The notes beneath the pieces were generated by a model. The model saw only the letters and a program-made list of their open reading frames with translations. It ran no database searches and had not been told where the DNA came from. Both the position numbers and the translations under genes were made by a program. 64,000 nt of DNA from Halarcobacter sp. (GTDB lineage Bacteria; Campylobacterota; Campylobacteria; Campylobacterales; Arcobacteraceae), in the NCBI RefSeq assembly GCF_963676935.1, contig NZ_OY781470.1, positions 1,336,680 through 1,400,679 of the forward strand, given 5' to 3'. Each line of letters starts with the position of its first letter. Within the stretch, counting starts at the first letter, position 1. Below, piece by piece: positions 35,726 to 43,691 of the stretch.

Positions 35726-35754
35726 TCTAAAGAGAGATTATTTCTCTTTAGATT
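35724..35754. terminator. Bidirectional terminator overlapping two 3' ends
   Basis: A 12-bp perfect stem, AATCTAAAGAGA / TCTCTTTAGATT with a 7-nt loop, includes the symporter stop. Its second arm encodes the last residues of the convergent thioesterase. It serves as a compact terminator shared by both genes. Confidence 0.72.
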
Positions 35755-36130
35755 TAGGAAATATCTTATCTCTATCTGCCAAAATATGTTTCGTTGGACG
35801 TTTATTGAAATCTAAAGCCACAACTACAATCTCATCCACTGAGACAATTATTTTATTTGTTGTTTTATTTTTAATTTCACATCTAACTGTTATAGATGTT
35901 TGCCCAGTTTTAATTAGTTCAGTTCCAATAACAACAATATCACCAATATTAGCAGGACTTTTAAAGTATACTTCACTCATTTTTACTGTTGCAAGTCTTT
36001 GGGTATCTAAAAGTTGTGCAGCAAAAATAATAACTTCTTCATCAATCCAAGATATTGCTTGGCCACCAAAAAGTATCCCTGCAGCATTTAAATGGGGATA
36101 CATTACCATTCGTTGAGAATTGTATAGCAA
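35738..36130 (-). CDS. Acyl-CoA thioesterase, YciA-like hotdog protein
   Basis: This 130-residue single hotdog-fold protein of the YciA/BACH type has VMYPHLNAAGILFGGQAISWIDE (residues 9-31; asparagine and glycine-rich loop, then the catalytic aspartate) and VGTELIKTGQTSITV. It hydrolyses acyl-CoA thioesters to regulate CoA pools. It is monocistronic, convergent with the symporter. The C-terminal codons lie inside the shared terminator hairpin. Confidence 0.87.
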   Translation of the reverse strand: MLYNSQRMVMYPHLNAAGILFGGQAISWIDEEVIIFAAQLLDTQRLATVKMSEVYFKSPANIGDIVVIGTELIKTGQTSITVRCEIKNKTTNKIIVSVDEIVVVALDFNKRPTKHILADRDKIFPKSKEK

Positions 36131-36220
36131 AATAAGCCTTTTTTATTATATTTATACAATAATGAATTTAATAAAGTAATTAAAAAAAATAATAAGGGAT
36201 AAAATTTAATTTTAAAAAGA

Positions 36221-36251
36221 GTAAAGACTTCACTTAAATAGAAGTCTTTAC
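36221..36251 (-). terminator. Terminator of dnaJ
   Basis: An 11-bp perfect stem GTAAAGACTTC / GAAGTCTTTAC with a 9-nt loop lies 6 bp past the dnaJ stop. On this strand it is followed by TCTTTTTAAA, a proper U tract for intrinsic termination. Confidence 0.85.
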
Positions 36252-36256
36252 GAAGT

Positions 36257-37384
36257 TTATTTAAACCAACCTTTTACTTTGTCAAACATATTTTCAAAGT
36301 TAGATTCGTGAGGTTTACTTTCAAGACCAAAACTCTCTTGCAGTTTTTCTAAAAGCTCTTTTTGTTCGTTATTTAATGTTTTAGGATAAGTAATTTTAAT
36401 TTGTACAATTAAGTCACCTTTTCCATAACCTTGAACTGATTTTACACCTTCACCTTCAAATTTAAATTGCTCTTTATCTTTTGTTCCTGCAGGGATTTTT
36501 AATTGTAATTCTCCCCTTAAACCAGGAATTTTAATTTTTGCACCAAGGGCAACTTGTGTAAAGAAGATAGGAACTTCTAAATAGATATCATCACCATGTC
36601 TGATAAAATGAGAATCCTCTTTTACATTTATTTGTAAATATAAGTCTCCTCTTTGACCATTTGGAGCAATATTCCCTCTATTTGAAACTCTGATTCTATT
36701 TCCATCATTTACACCTTCTGGAATTGAAACATCAAATTTATCTTCTTTTTCTTTATAACCAAGTCCATTACAAGTACCACATTTATCTGTAGCAGCTTGA
36801 CCTGTACCTTGACAGTGTGGACATGTTTGAGCAAAAGTCATAAACCCTTGTCTCATATGGATTTGACCTTGTCCTTGACAATGTGGACAAGTACTTAACT
36901 TACCATCTTTTGCTCCTGTTCCTTTACAGTCAGGACAAGCATCTTTATATGTATATTTAATCTCTTTTTTTGTTCCAAAAACAGCTTCATTAAATTCTAC
37001 ACTAACTTCAACAGCAATATCCAGATTATAATTGTATGTTTTTCTCTCTCTTCTGCTTGAGCCTCCAAAACCACCGAAGCCTCCGCCTCCAAACATCTCT
37101 TCAAATATAGAACTAATGTCATCAAAACCACCAGAGAAACCTCCACCTTGTCCATGACCTTCTAATCCAGCTTTACCATATCTGTCATAGATAGCTCTTT
37201 TTTCATCATCACTTAATACTTGATAAGCTTCATTTACAGCTTTAAATTTCTCTTCAGCATCTGTATCATCAGGGTTTTTATCTGGATGATATTTCATTGC
37301 CATTTTTCTGTAAGCTTTTTTAATAGTACTCTTATCACTATCTTTAGTAACCTCTAATAATTCATAATAGTCTAATTCAGTCAA
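36257..37384 (-). CDS. dnaJ: Chaperone protein DnaJ
   Basis: This 375-residue type I J-protein stimulates DnaK ATPase and holds unfolded proteins. Domains in order: J domain with HPDKNPD (about 33-39), Gly/Phe-rich region (about 75-110), four zinc-binding CXXCXGXG repeats ([32 protein letters not shown], about 150-210) and the C-terminal substrate domain. The start is TTG at 37384 with AGGAG 7 nt upstream. It is monocistronic here, divergent from recR. dnaK and grpE are not in the window. Confidence 0.96.
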   Translation of the reverse strand: MTELDYYELLEVTKDSDKSTIKKAYRKMAMKYHPDKNPDDTDAEEKFKAVNEAYQVLSDDEKRAIYDRYGKAGLEGHGQGGGFSGGFDDISSIFEEMFGGGGFGGFGGSSRRERKTYNYNLDIAVEVSVEFNEAVFGTKKEIKYTYKDACPDCKGTGAKDGKLSTCPHCQGQGQIHMRQGFMTFAQTCPHCQGTGQAATDKCGTCNGLGYKEKEDKFDVSIPEGVNDGNRIRVSNRGNIAPNGQRGDLYLQINVKEDSHFIRHGDDIYLEVPIFFTQVALGAKIKIPGLRGELQLKIPAGTKDKEQFKFEGEGVKSVQGYGKGDLIVQIKITYPKTLNNEQKELLEKLQESFGLESKPHESNFENMFDKVKGWFK

Positions 37385-37443
37385 TTACTAACTCCTAAAT
37401 CAATATTTTGGGCGATTTTATCTAAAATCCCATTAAGATTTGA

Positions 37444-37449
37444 TATAAT
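37444..37449 (+). promoter_or_regulatory. TATAAT -10 box of recR, possibly leaderless
   Basis: TATAAT ends 7 nt before the recR ATG at 37456. No Shine-Dalgarno lies in between, so the mRNA may begin at the start codon. A GATTTTA-TC-TAAAATC inverted repeat at 37414-37429 lies around the -35 region. Confidence 0.5.
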
Positions 37450-37455
37450 AATTTT

Positions 37456-38028
37456 ATGAAAAAAGGTTTAGAAAAGTTTTATGATTTGGTTGATGCTTTT
37501 GAAAGCCTCCCAACAATAGGTAAAAAATCGGCATTAAGACTTGCATATCATATAATTATGAATGACAATTATTGTGGTATAAAAATAGCTCATAGTATTG
37601 AAAATGCATTAAATAGTATTCAAAGATGTATAAAATGTGGTTCAATGAGTGAACATGAAATATGTGAAGTTTGTTTAGATGAAACAAGACAAAGAGAAAA
37701 AGTTTGTATCGTACAAAGTGCCAAAGACATATTTATAATAGAAGAATCAAAACAATTTGATGGGTTATATTTTGTAATTGAAGAATTAGACCCAGATTCT
37801 TTAGATAGACTACTTAGTTTTATTAGTGAAAATCAAACAAAAGATGTACTTTTTGCTATCACTCCATCTTTATCCAATGATGCATTTATTTTATATATAG
37901 AAGATAAATTAAAAGATAAAGATATAACATTTACAAAAATCGCACAAGGTGTTCCTACAGGAGTTAGTTTAGAAAATGTTGATATCTTATCTTTAGCAAA
38001 AGCAATTCAAAGTAAAGTGGATATTTAA
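37456..38028 (+). CDS. recR: Recombination mediator RecR
   Basis: This 190-residue RecR acts with RecF and RecO to load RecA at gaps. An N-terminal helix-hairpin-helix (LPTIGKKSALRLAYHI) is followed by a zinc finger with CIKC and CEVC (about 58-72). A Toprim domain and a C-terminal Walker-B-like strand (ITFTKIAQGVPTG) follow. The chain is a little shorter than E. coli RecR but all domains are there. Its stop overlaps the start of a 57-residue cysteine protein by one base. Confidence 0.94.
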   Translation: MKKGLEKFYDLVDAFESLPTIGKKSALRLAYHIIMNDNYCGIKIAHSIENALNSIQRCIKCGSMSEHEICEVCLDETRQREKVCIVQSAKDIFIIEESKQFDGLYFVIEELDPDSLDRLLSFISENQTKDVLFAITPSLSNDAFILYIEDKLKDKDITFTKIAQGVPTGVSLENVDILSLAKAIQSKVDI

Positions 38029-38201
38029 TGGAAAAAAGAATAGTTTGTCAAAAATGTATATATTATTTTGTAACATGGCAACCAACTAAACCACATGGTT
38101 GTAAAGCATACGGTTTTAAATCTCAACTTATTCCTTCAGTTGTAGTTAAAAACAGTAGTGGAAGTGATTGTTCATTTTTTCAATTAAAGAATAGTAATTA
38201 A
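38028..38201 (+). CDS. Small conserved cysteine-rich protein
   Basis: This 57-residue ORF is coupled at both ends: its ATG overlaps the recR stop (TAATG) and its TAA overlaps the kinase ATG. Four cysteines are placed CQKC (8-11), HGC (about 25) and DCSFF (about 48), compatible with a small zinc site. Aromatic residues YYFVTW and the KAYGFKS segment look like conserved surface. The position between recR and a kinase supports a real gene. The function is unknown. Confidence 0.75.
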   Translation: MEKRIVCQKCIYYFVTWQPTKPHGCKAYGFKSQLIPSVVVKNSSGSDCSFFQLKNSN

Positions 38202-39700
38202 TGAAAATAGTAAAACTTAATAACTATTTTAATTCATTAAATCAAAAAAATCAAAAAATTAAATTATTAAAGATGTGGTTGACAAAACCTGATATTTTTA
38301 AAATTTTGAAAAAACATAATGTTAATTTTGATTTATTTGTAAAAAAATATGCTTTAAGTATTGTTAATCATTTTACTAATTTTGATGAGAAGCTAATTTT
38401 AGAAAATATTGAAAGAGTTGATGATTTTGTAAAGTATTTAAAAGAACATGATATTTTATTAGTAGAACTATTTAATATCTGTAATGGATTAAAAGAAACT
38501 TTTATAGAGTATTTCTATGAGGAAGATTTATTTGAACTTCAGATTGTTAAAGAGATTAATTATGTTTATGAAAAAAGTTTTTCTAATATATTAAATAAGT
38601 ATACTCAAGTTAATAAAAAGATTGAAAATAAACTTATTAGAAAAGATGATATTATAGATAAGTTTATCATTATGACTAAATATGATCTTGAAGGTAAAGT
38701 AATTGATGTATCAAGTGCATTTTGTGATATTTCAGGATATACAAAAGAAGAGATTATTGGAAAATCTTTTAGGGAAATCAAACATCCAGATTTAGATGAA
38801 GATACTTTGAAAGATATAGAAAAATCTATGCAAAATGGGAAAACTTGGCATGGAGAGATGAAAAATAAAGATAAATTTGATGCTACATATTGGGTTGATG
38901 CTACTTTTACTCCTGTATATGATGAAAAAGGAAATGTATTATATATAGATTCTATACGTCAAGATATTACAACTAAAAAAGAGTTAGAAGAACAACAATC
39001 CATACTAATTGAACAATCAAAATCTGCTGCTATAGGGGAGATGATCTCTATGATTGCACATCAATGGAGACAACCTTTACAAGCAGTTTCTATTTTAATT
39101 CAGAAATTACCTTTAACAAAAATGCAAGATGGAAATATTAGTGATGAACTTCTTTCTCAAGTAGTTGAAAATGTCACATCTCAACTAGAATATATGAGTA
39201 AAACAATTGATGATTTTAGAGACTATTTTCTGCCTGATAAACCAAAAGAGAAAATTTTTATTAAAGATTTAATAGAAAAAACGATGGATTTTTTAGGATT
39301 TATGTTAAAAAATGATGGCATAAAAATAGAAACTATAATAAAAGATAACATCAGTTTAGAGATATATGTAAATGAAATAATACAAGTGTTTATTAATATA
39401 ATTAAAAATGCAAGAGATATATTAGTTGAAAAATCAATTAAAAATAGTCAAATAATAATTGAAGCTTATAAAGATAATTCATTTTTAAATATATCTATAG
39501 AAGATAATGCTGGTGGTATTCCAAATAAGATAATTAATAAAGTTTTTGAACCATATTTTTCTACAAAAGATAATAGAAATGGTACCGGTTTAGGTTTGTA
39601 TATGTGTAAAACAATTATTGAAAAACAGAGTTTAGGTTCATTAAGTGTAGAAAACACTGATTTAGGAGCTAAATTTATAATTAAGTTACCAATATCATAA
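38201..39700 (+). CDS. PAS-domain sensor histidine kinase
   Basis: This 499-residue cytosolic kinase has an N-terminal helical domain (about 1-150) without a known signature. A PAS domain with PAC segment follows (about 160-265, GYTKEEIIGKSF, YWVDATFTPV). The dimerisation/phospho-acceptor helix (MIAHQWRQPLQAV, about 285-297) and an ATPase domain (N box NIIKNARDIL, DNAGGIP, GTGLGLYM) complete it. There are no membrane helices, so it senses an internal cue. No response regulator is adjacent. It is likely an orphan of the Campylobacterota AHQWRQPL family. Confidence 0.9.
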   Translation: MKIVKLNNYFNSLNQKNQKIKLLKMWLTKPDIFKILKKHNVNFDLFVKKYALSIVNHFTNFDEKLILENIERVDDFVKYLKEHDILLVELFNICNGLKETFIEYFYEEDLFELQIVKEINYVYEKSFSNILNKYTQVNKKIENKLIRKDDIIDKFIIMTKYDLEGKVIDVSSAFCDISGYTKEEIIGKSFREIKHPDLDEDTLKDIEKSMQNGKTWHGEMKNKDKFDATYWVDATFTPVYDEKGNVLYIDSIRQDITTKKELEEQQSILIEQSKSAAIGEMISMIAHQWRQPLQAVSILIQKLPLTKMQDGNISDELLSQVVENVTSQLEYMSKTIDDFRDYFLPDKPKEKIFIKDLIEKTMDFLGFMLKNDGIKIETIIKDNISLEIYVNEIIQVFINIIKNARDILVEKSIKNSQIIIEAYKDNSFLNISIEDNAGGIPNKIINKVFEPYFSTKDNRNGTGLGLYMCKTIIEKQSLGSLSVENTDLGAKFIIKLPIS

Positions 39701-39757
39701 ATAAAGTGATTTTACAGTAAAATATTCACCTTATTTACTTAATTTAGGAGTAGAAAT

Positions 39758-40675
39758 TTGTTATATAAAGAGTTAAAAGATAGTATAAAAGCGCTAGGGT
39801 TCCCGTCAATAGAGGATTTTGTACATTATATTGGAGTTACTCCATCAGATATATTAGAATGGGAAGAGAAAGATGATATTCCTTATACAGTTTCATTGAT
39901 TATTCATTTATTAAAAGGGGATAAAAACCTGCCTAATAATAAAACTTTAGATAATTTAGTTGAGGAGTGTTTACCTTTAGCAGAGCTTTTAGAAGAGGCC
40001 TCATCATTTCCTCATAAATTAGAAGAGATGTTTCTACTACAAAAAGAGTTAAATGATTCAACAAACGGTAAAAACTGGGAATTAGGTGTTAATAAATTTG
40101 GTAAAGAGATTAATTGGCTTAGATGTATCCATATGGAGGTTGCAGAATTAATTGAATCTACACCTTGGAAACATTGGAAAAACATTAATGCTGAACCTGA
40201 TATGAACAATATTCATGTAGAATTAGTAGATATTTGGCATTTTTTGATGTCTTATATTTTACAAGAAACAAATGTACCAAAAGCTGTATCTTTAGTAAAT
40301 ACACATTGTATTTATGAAGCTTTAGAAGAGATTGATGTTAAATCTATGGTTAAAGAAGCAGAAAAATTATCTTATATTTCATTAGCTATTGAGACTGGAA
40401 ATATGCCTACTTTTAGTGGAGTTGAAAGATTTATTGATCAATTCTTTAGATGTTGTAAAATCTCTGGTTTATCATTTAATTGGCTTCAGAAACTATATAT
40501 TGGTAAAAACTGTTTAAATAAATTTAGACAAGACCATGGATATAAAGAGGGAACTTATACTAAAATCTGGAATGGTGACGAAGATAATGTAGTTATGGTT
40601 TCTATATTAGAAAAAATGGAAGATGTAAGTTTTAAAGATTTATATGAAAAATTAGAAAGTAATTATCCTGGATAA
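39758..40675 (+). CDS. dut: Dimeric dUTPase with N-terminal HTH-like domain
   Basis: This 305-residue protein is of the all-alpha dimeric dUTP diphosphatase type (MazG-like fold). Metal motif residues are in MEVAELIESTPWKHW (about 126-140), and VELVDIWHFLMSY supplies the second ExxD pair. It hydrolyses dUTP to dUMP and pyrophosphate. The Campylobacter enzyme is about 230 residues. Here about 75 extra N-terminal residues contain a helix-turn-helix-like stretch (SIEDFVHYIGVTPSDILEWE, 17-36). The start is TTG at 39758 with TAGGAG 8-9 nt upstream. Confidence 0.87.
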   Translation: MLYKELKDSIKALGFPSIEDFVHYIGVTPSDILEWEEKDDIPYTVSLIIHLLKGDKNLPNNKTLDNLVEECLPLAELLEEASSFPHKLEEMFLLQKELNDSTNGKNWELGVNKFGKEINWLRCIHMEVAELIESTPWKHWKNINAEPDMNNIHVELVDIWHFLMSYILQETNVPKAVSLVNTHCIYEALEEIDVKSMVKEAEKLSYISLAIETGNMPTFSGVERFIDQFFRCCKISGLSFNWLQKLYIGKNCLNKFRQDHGYKEGTYTKIWNGDEDNVVMVSILEKMEDVSFKDLYEKLESNYPG

Positions 40676-40698
40676 ATAGAACCAAAAGGTTCTATTTA
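40673..40698. terminator. Bidirectional terminator after dut
   Basis: An 11-bp perfect stem TAAATAGAACC / GGTTCTATTTA with an AAAA loop lies between convergent genes. It begins within the dut stop codon and ends just before the membrane-protein stop. Confidence 0.82.
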
Positions 40699-40699
40699 T

Positions 40700-41863
40700 T
40701 TAAAATTTAAATTTAGACTTTAATACGAAAAACACTTTTGCTGTTTTAAATTGAACAAATATAAATGGCAACATAAGTATTAAAAATATTATTGAATACT
40801 TGTCAACTACACCATTAAATGCTAGTCCAAAATTTAGAAAAAACATTCCAAAAACAAAAAATGCAACTCCTGGGCAAATTAAAGCAAAAGATATTGAAGA
40901 TTTATCATCTTTAGAATAGATGTATTTATCAAAATAACCATTCGCTTTCATAACTTTATAACCTAATATCCCAAATATAATCTCTAATGAAAGAATCGAA
41001 GTAGTTAAAGTAAATAAAGAAGATTTATCTATTGGAGAATTAAAATTATGGTCTAAACCAAAAGATACTCTAATCATCATAATTCCTAAAAGTGTTAAAA
41101 TTGGTAAAAGAATCCATAATGATGGTGATGCTTCTAAAGATATCCCTTGTTCAAACATATTTTTAAATCCCATTGTAATTTTTATAATTACAAGTAAAAT
41201 TGCAAAAGAAGCAAAGAATAGGGCACCGAAAATACCAATTGCATTAACTGTTAAATTATGACTCATAGCTCCAGGGGCTGCAAAACCAACAGCAATCATA
41301 GATAAAGAAAATATTGAAATCATTTGAGATAAATTATTGTTTTTTGTAAAATCAAAGTCACCTGTTGTTAATAATCTCGAAAAGTATTCAAATGAGATTT
41401 TAAGTGCATAAAAACCAGCAACCATAAAACCTAAAAGTGCAAAAGGAAACATATACTCAACAATTGACCAAAGATTTGGTACAAAAACTGCTCCTAAAAC
41501 AAAACAAACATTAATAGTCATTGCAAATGTTAAAGGTATAGTCATAAGTGTAATTTCTGCATTAGAATTTAATAAATTCTTATATGAATCAGTTTTTTTA
41601 TACATATTAAATTGTTTTATATTCCAAATTAATAATTTAAAATGAAAAAAAGCAAAAAGTATAATAAAAACTAAAGCAAATACTATAACAAAAGATAACC
41701 AAGTTCCTTTTATAAGTTCAGGATATATATGGTTAAATGTTGGCATAGGTGTATCTTTGTGTGGAACCAAAAACATAAGATACATAAAAAATGAGACAGA
41801 AAGTCCACCAGCTCCTAGTGATGATAAAAAACACATAGGATCAAATTTTTCTCTTAATTGCAT
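40700..41863 (-). CDS. TsoY-like ten-helix membrane protein
   Basis: This 387-residue integral membrane protein has about ten hydrophobic helices. The N-terminal MQLREKFDPMCFLSSLGAGG and SVSFFMYLMFLVPHK resemble the family annotated as TsoY (thiosulfate-oxidation-associated, often a selenoprotein) and the wider TehA/voltage-dependent anion channel superfamily. No in-frame TGA occurs, so no selenocysteine is predicted. AAAGGAC precedes the ATG. The link to sulfur chemistry comes from recalled family annotation only. No sox or tsd gene is nearby. Confidence 0.5.
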   Translation of the reverse strand: MQLREKFDPMCFLSSLGAGGLSVSFFMYLMFLVPHKDTPMPTFNHIYPELIKGTWLSFVIVFALVFIILFAFFHFKLLIWNIKQFNMYKKTDSYKNLLNSNAEITLMTIPLTFAMTINVCFVLGAVFVPNLWSIVEYMFPFALLGFMVAGFYALKISFEYFSRLLTTGDFDFTKNNNLSQMISIFSLSMIAVGFAAPGAMSHNLTVNAIGIFGALFFASFAILLVIIKITMGFKNMFEQGISLEASPSLWILLPILTLLGIMMIRVSFGLDHNFNSPIDKSSLFTLTTSILSLEIIFGILGYKVMKANGYFDKYIYSKDDKSSISFALICPGVAFFVFGMFFLNFGLAFNGVVDKYSIIFLILMLPFIFVQFKTAKVFFVLKSKFKF

Positions 41864-42013
41864 AATTGTCCTTTAAAATTTAAGAAATTTTGTTGAATAA
41901 TACATTAATAAATATTAAAAGTAGATAAGTATTTTAATAAGTAATTCTTATAAATAAAAATAAAATTTATTGATATTTATATTGCTTATAGTAATTTATT
42001 GATATTATTTCAT

Positions 42014-42853
42014 ATGTACAAAATTTCAGTAAACAAAGAACTTTTTAAAGATATACTATATAAAAAAGCTACTATATTAGAAAAAGAAACTTCATTATAC
42101 TGGAAAAAAGAATTACTCCAACCAATTATTCAAGAAGATAGAATTAAATATACTATAAAACAATTAGATAAAGTGACTATTACAAATGGTTTAGGTGAAG
42201 ATAAACCCCAATTAATTATTGAATGCAAAAAAATAGATTATTCTTTTAAAAATGATATTTTTGAATTTCATTTTGGAAAAATTTTAGAACAAAAAAATAC
42301 AGATATACAAGAAGATTATAAAGATAATTTAATAGAACAGTTAATGAGAGAGAAAGCTTTACTAGAAGATAAAATGCATAGAGATCATTTAACTGATGTT
42401 TACAATAGAAGAAAAATGGAAGCAGACTTAAATATTTACATTAATCAAAATAATAGTAGAGACCTTTGTGCAATATTTATTGATGCAGATAGATTTAAAG
42501 GGATAAATGATAACTTTGGACATGATGCAGGCGATAGGGTTTTATCTTTACTTGGTGAAAAACTAAAGAAACATGCAATAGGTTTAAATGGCCAAGTTTA
42601 TAGATATGGTGGGGAAGAGTTTATTATATTATGTTTTATAGATAAAGAGAACTTAATTATTAAACTAAATGAATTAAGAGCAGATATTAAATCTCAAAGA
42701 ATCTATCATCCTAGAAGGGATATTTCTATTACTGTTAGTATGGGAATCTCATTTTATAGAAATTGCAAATCAAAAGATGAAATGATAAAAAAAGCTGATA
42801 ATAATGTTTATAAAGCAAAAGCTAATGGTAGAGATAGAATAGAGTTTGAATAA
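42014..42853 (+). CDS. Diguanylate cyclase (canonical GGEEF)
   Basis: This 279-residue protein, counted from ATG 42014, is taken in preference to TTG 41999. It has about 100 N-terminal residues of unknown sensory function and a coiled linker (LIEQLMREKALLEDK). The GGDEF domain has an intact RYGGEEF signature (199-203). DADRFKGINDNFGHDAGD and ISVTMGIS-type segments are present, so it should make c-di-GMP. It is the only one of four GGDEF proteins in the window with a normal signature. No I-site RxxD is seen five residues upstream. Confidence 0.87.
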   Translation: MYKISVNKELFKDILYKKATILEKETSLYWKKELLQPIIQEDRIKYTIKQLDKVTITNGLGEDKPQLIIECKKIDYSFKNDIFEFHFGKILEQKNTDIQEDYKDNLIEQLMREKALLEDKMHRDHLTDVYNRRKMEADLNIYINQNNSRDLCAIFIDADRFKGINDNFGHDAGDRVLSLLGEKLKKHAIGLNGQVYRYGGEEFIILCFIDKENLIIKLNELRADIKSQRIYHPRRDISITVSMGISFYRNCKSKDEMIKKADNNVYKAKANGRDRIEFE

Positions 42854-42855
42854 GT

Positions 42856-42880
42856 ATAGAGTAGGGAGTTCCTACTCTAT
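42856..42880. terminator. Bidirectional terminator
   Basis: A 10-bp perfect stem ATAGAGTAGG / CCTACTCTAT with a GAGTT loop fills the whole 26-bp gap between the convergent GGDEF and cytochrome genes. A T-rich stretch follows on the plus strand. Confidence 0.85.
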
Positions 42881-43167
42881 TATTTTATTATAAAATCAGC
42901 AATAGCCTGAATATCTGCGTCAGATAATCCTGCTGCTTGTGGTTTCATAATAGCTTTCATAGGTCCACCATAAGATCCATCTTGATAACCTTTCATTGCT
43001 GCTACAAAATCAGCTTTTGACATATCTTTTATAATTTTAGATTTACCTAATGCCACTTTTTCCCCATTTGCTCCATGACATTGTACACATTTTGTATAAA
43101 GTTCAGTTGCACTTGAAAATGAAATTGAACATGCTACAACAGTCACAGCCATTACTAATTTTTTCAT
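42880..43167 (-). CDS. Small periplasmic cytochrome c (class I, c553-like)
   Basis: This 95-residue protein has a signal peptide (about 1-20) and one heme site CVQCHG (27-32). The sixth ligand is probably a methionine in YGGPMKAIMKP. The length fits cytochrome c553-like electron carriers between the bc1 complex and terminal oxidase or periplasmic reductases. A close paralogue lies 126 bp upstream on the same strand. Maturation would need CcsBA (1713-4514). Confidence 0.9.
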   Translation of the reverse strand: MKKLVMAVTVVACSISFSSATELYTKCVQCHGANGEKVALGKSKIIKDMSKADFVAAMKGYQDGSYGGPMKAIMKPQAAGLSDADIQAIADFIIK

Positions 43168-43293
43168 AGATTTCCTTTTTTTCTTTTTTAGTTGAAATTA
43201 TTTTAATATAAGTTCACTAATATTTTTATTTAATTCTCAATAAAGATATAAAAAAATAAAAATTTTCAATAATCAAAAGAAAATAATAAATTA

Positions 43294-43569
43294 TTATTTA
43301 CCAATTTGATTTGCAATAGCATTAATATCATCATCACTTAAATTATTTACTTGCCCTTTCATCATACCTTTTAAGGCTCCACCATAAGTGCCATTTTTAT
43401 AACCATTTAAAGATTCGATTATTTCTGCTTTTGTCATATCTTTAATAATTTTTGATTTTCCTAATGCACTTTTCTCACCATTTGCTCCATGACATGCTAC
43501 GCACTTAGTATATGGATTAGCAAATATTGTTGATGCTAATATTGTAGTTAATACAATTACTTTTTTCAT
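43294..43569 (-). CDS. Small periplasmic cytochrome c (class I), paralogue
   Basis: This 91-residue protein has a short signal peptide (MKKVIVLTTILASTIFA) and heme motif CVACHG. The GKSKIIKDMTKAE segment is nearly the same as in the downstream gene. The ATG at 43569 is preferred over TTG at 43575 because AAGGA lies 6 nt upstream of the ATG but directly abuts the TTG. The methionine ligand is in GGALKGMMKG. A 126-bp gap to its partner allows separate promoters. Confidence 0.9.
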   Translation of the reverse strand: MKKVIVLTTILASTIFANPYTKCVACHGANGEKSALGKSKIIKDMTKAEIIESLNGYKNGTYGGALKGMMKGQVNNLSDDDINAIANQIGK

Positions 43570-43628
43570 TTTCAATCCTTTTTTTATTTAATTTAAAAAT
43601 TATAGATTAAAAAAATTATAAAAAAATA

Positions 43629-43638
43629 GACCTAGGTC
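43629..43638. promoter_or_regulatory. GACCTAGGTC palindrome upstream of the cytochrome gene
   Basis: A perfect 10-bp palindrome, unusually GC-rich for this DNA, includes TTGACC on the minus strand as a possible -35. TATAAT at 43615-43620 and again at 43599-43604 follow it. It could be a regulator site controlling the cytochrome promoter. Confidence 0.4.
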
Positions 43639-43664
43639 AAGTAATTGTATTTTTTTTAAATTAT

Positions 43665-43685
43665 GTACAGTAAAATTTACTGTAC
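43665..43685. terminator. Inverted repeat after the AMP-ligase gene
   Basis: Two 10-bp perfect arms, GTACAGTAAA and TTTACTGTAC, flank a single central A, 6 bp after the ligase stop at 43692. An A/T run follows on the minus strand. It may act as a terminator hairpin (shorter stem with loop) or as a symmetric protein site for the cytochrome promoter downstream. Confidence 0.55.
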
Positions 43686-43691
43686 TATAAT

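Noticed and set aside
35715-36116. 133-codon plus-strand frame opposite the thioesterase gene
   Set aside because: It is antisense to a well-supported hotdog protein and has no recognisable family; a shadow frame.
40700-41863. Selenocysteine codon in the TsoY-like gene
   Set aside because: The frame is open throughout with no internal TGA and no SECIS-like hairpin noticed.
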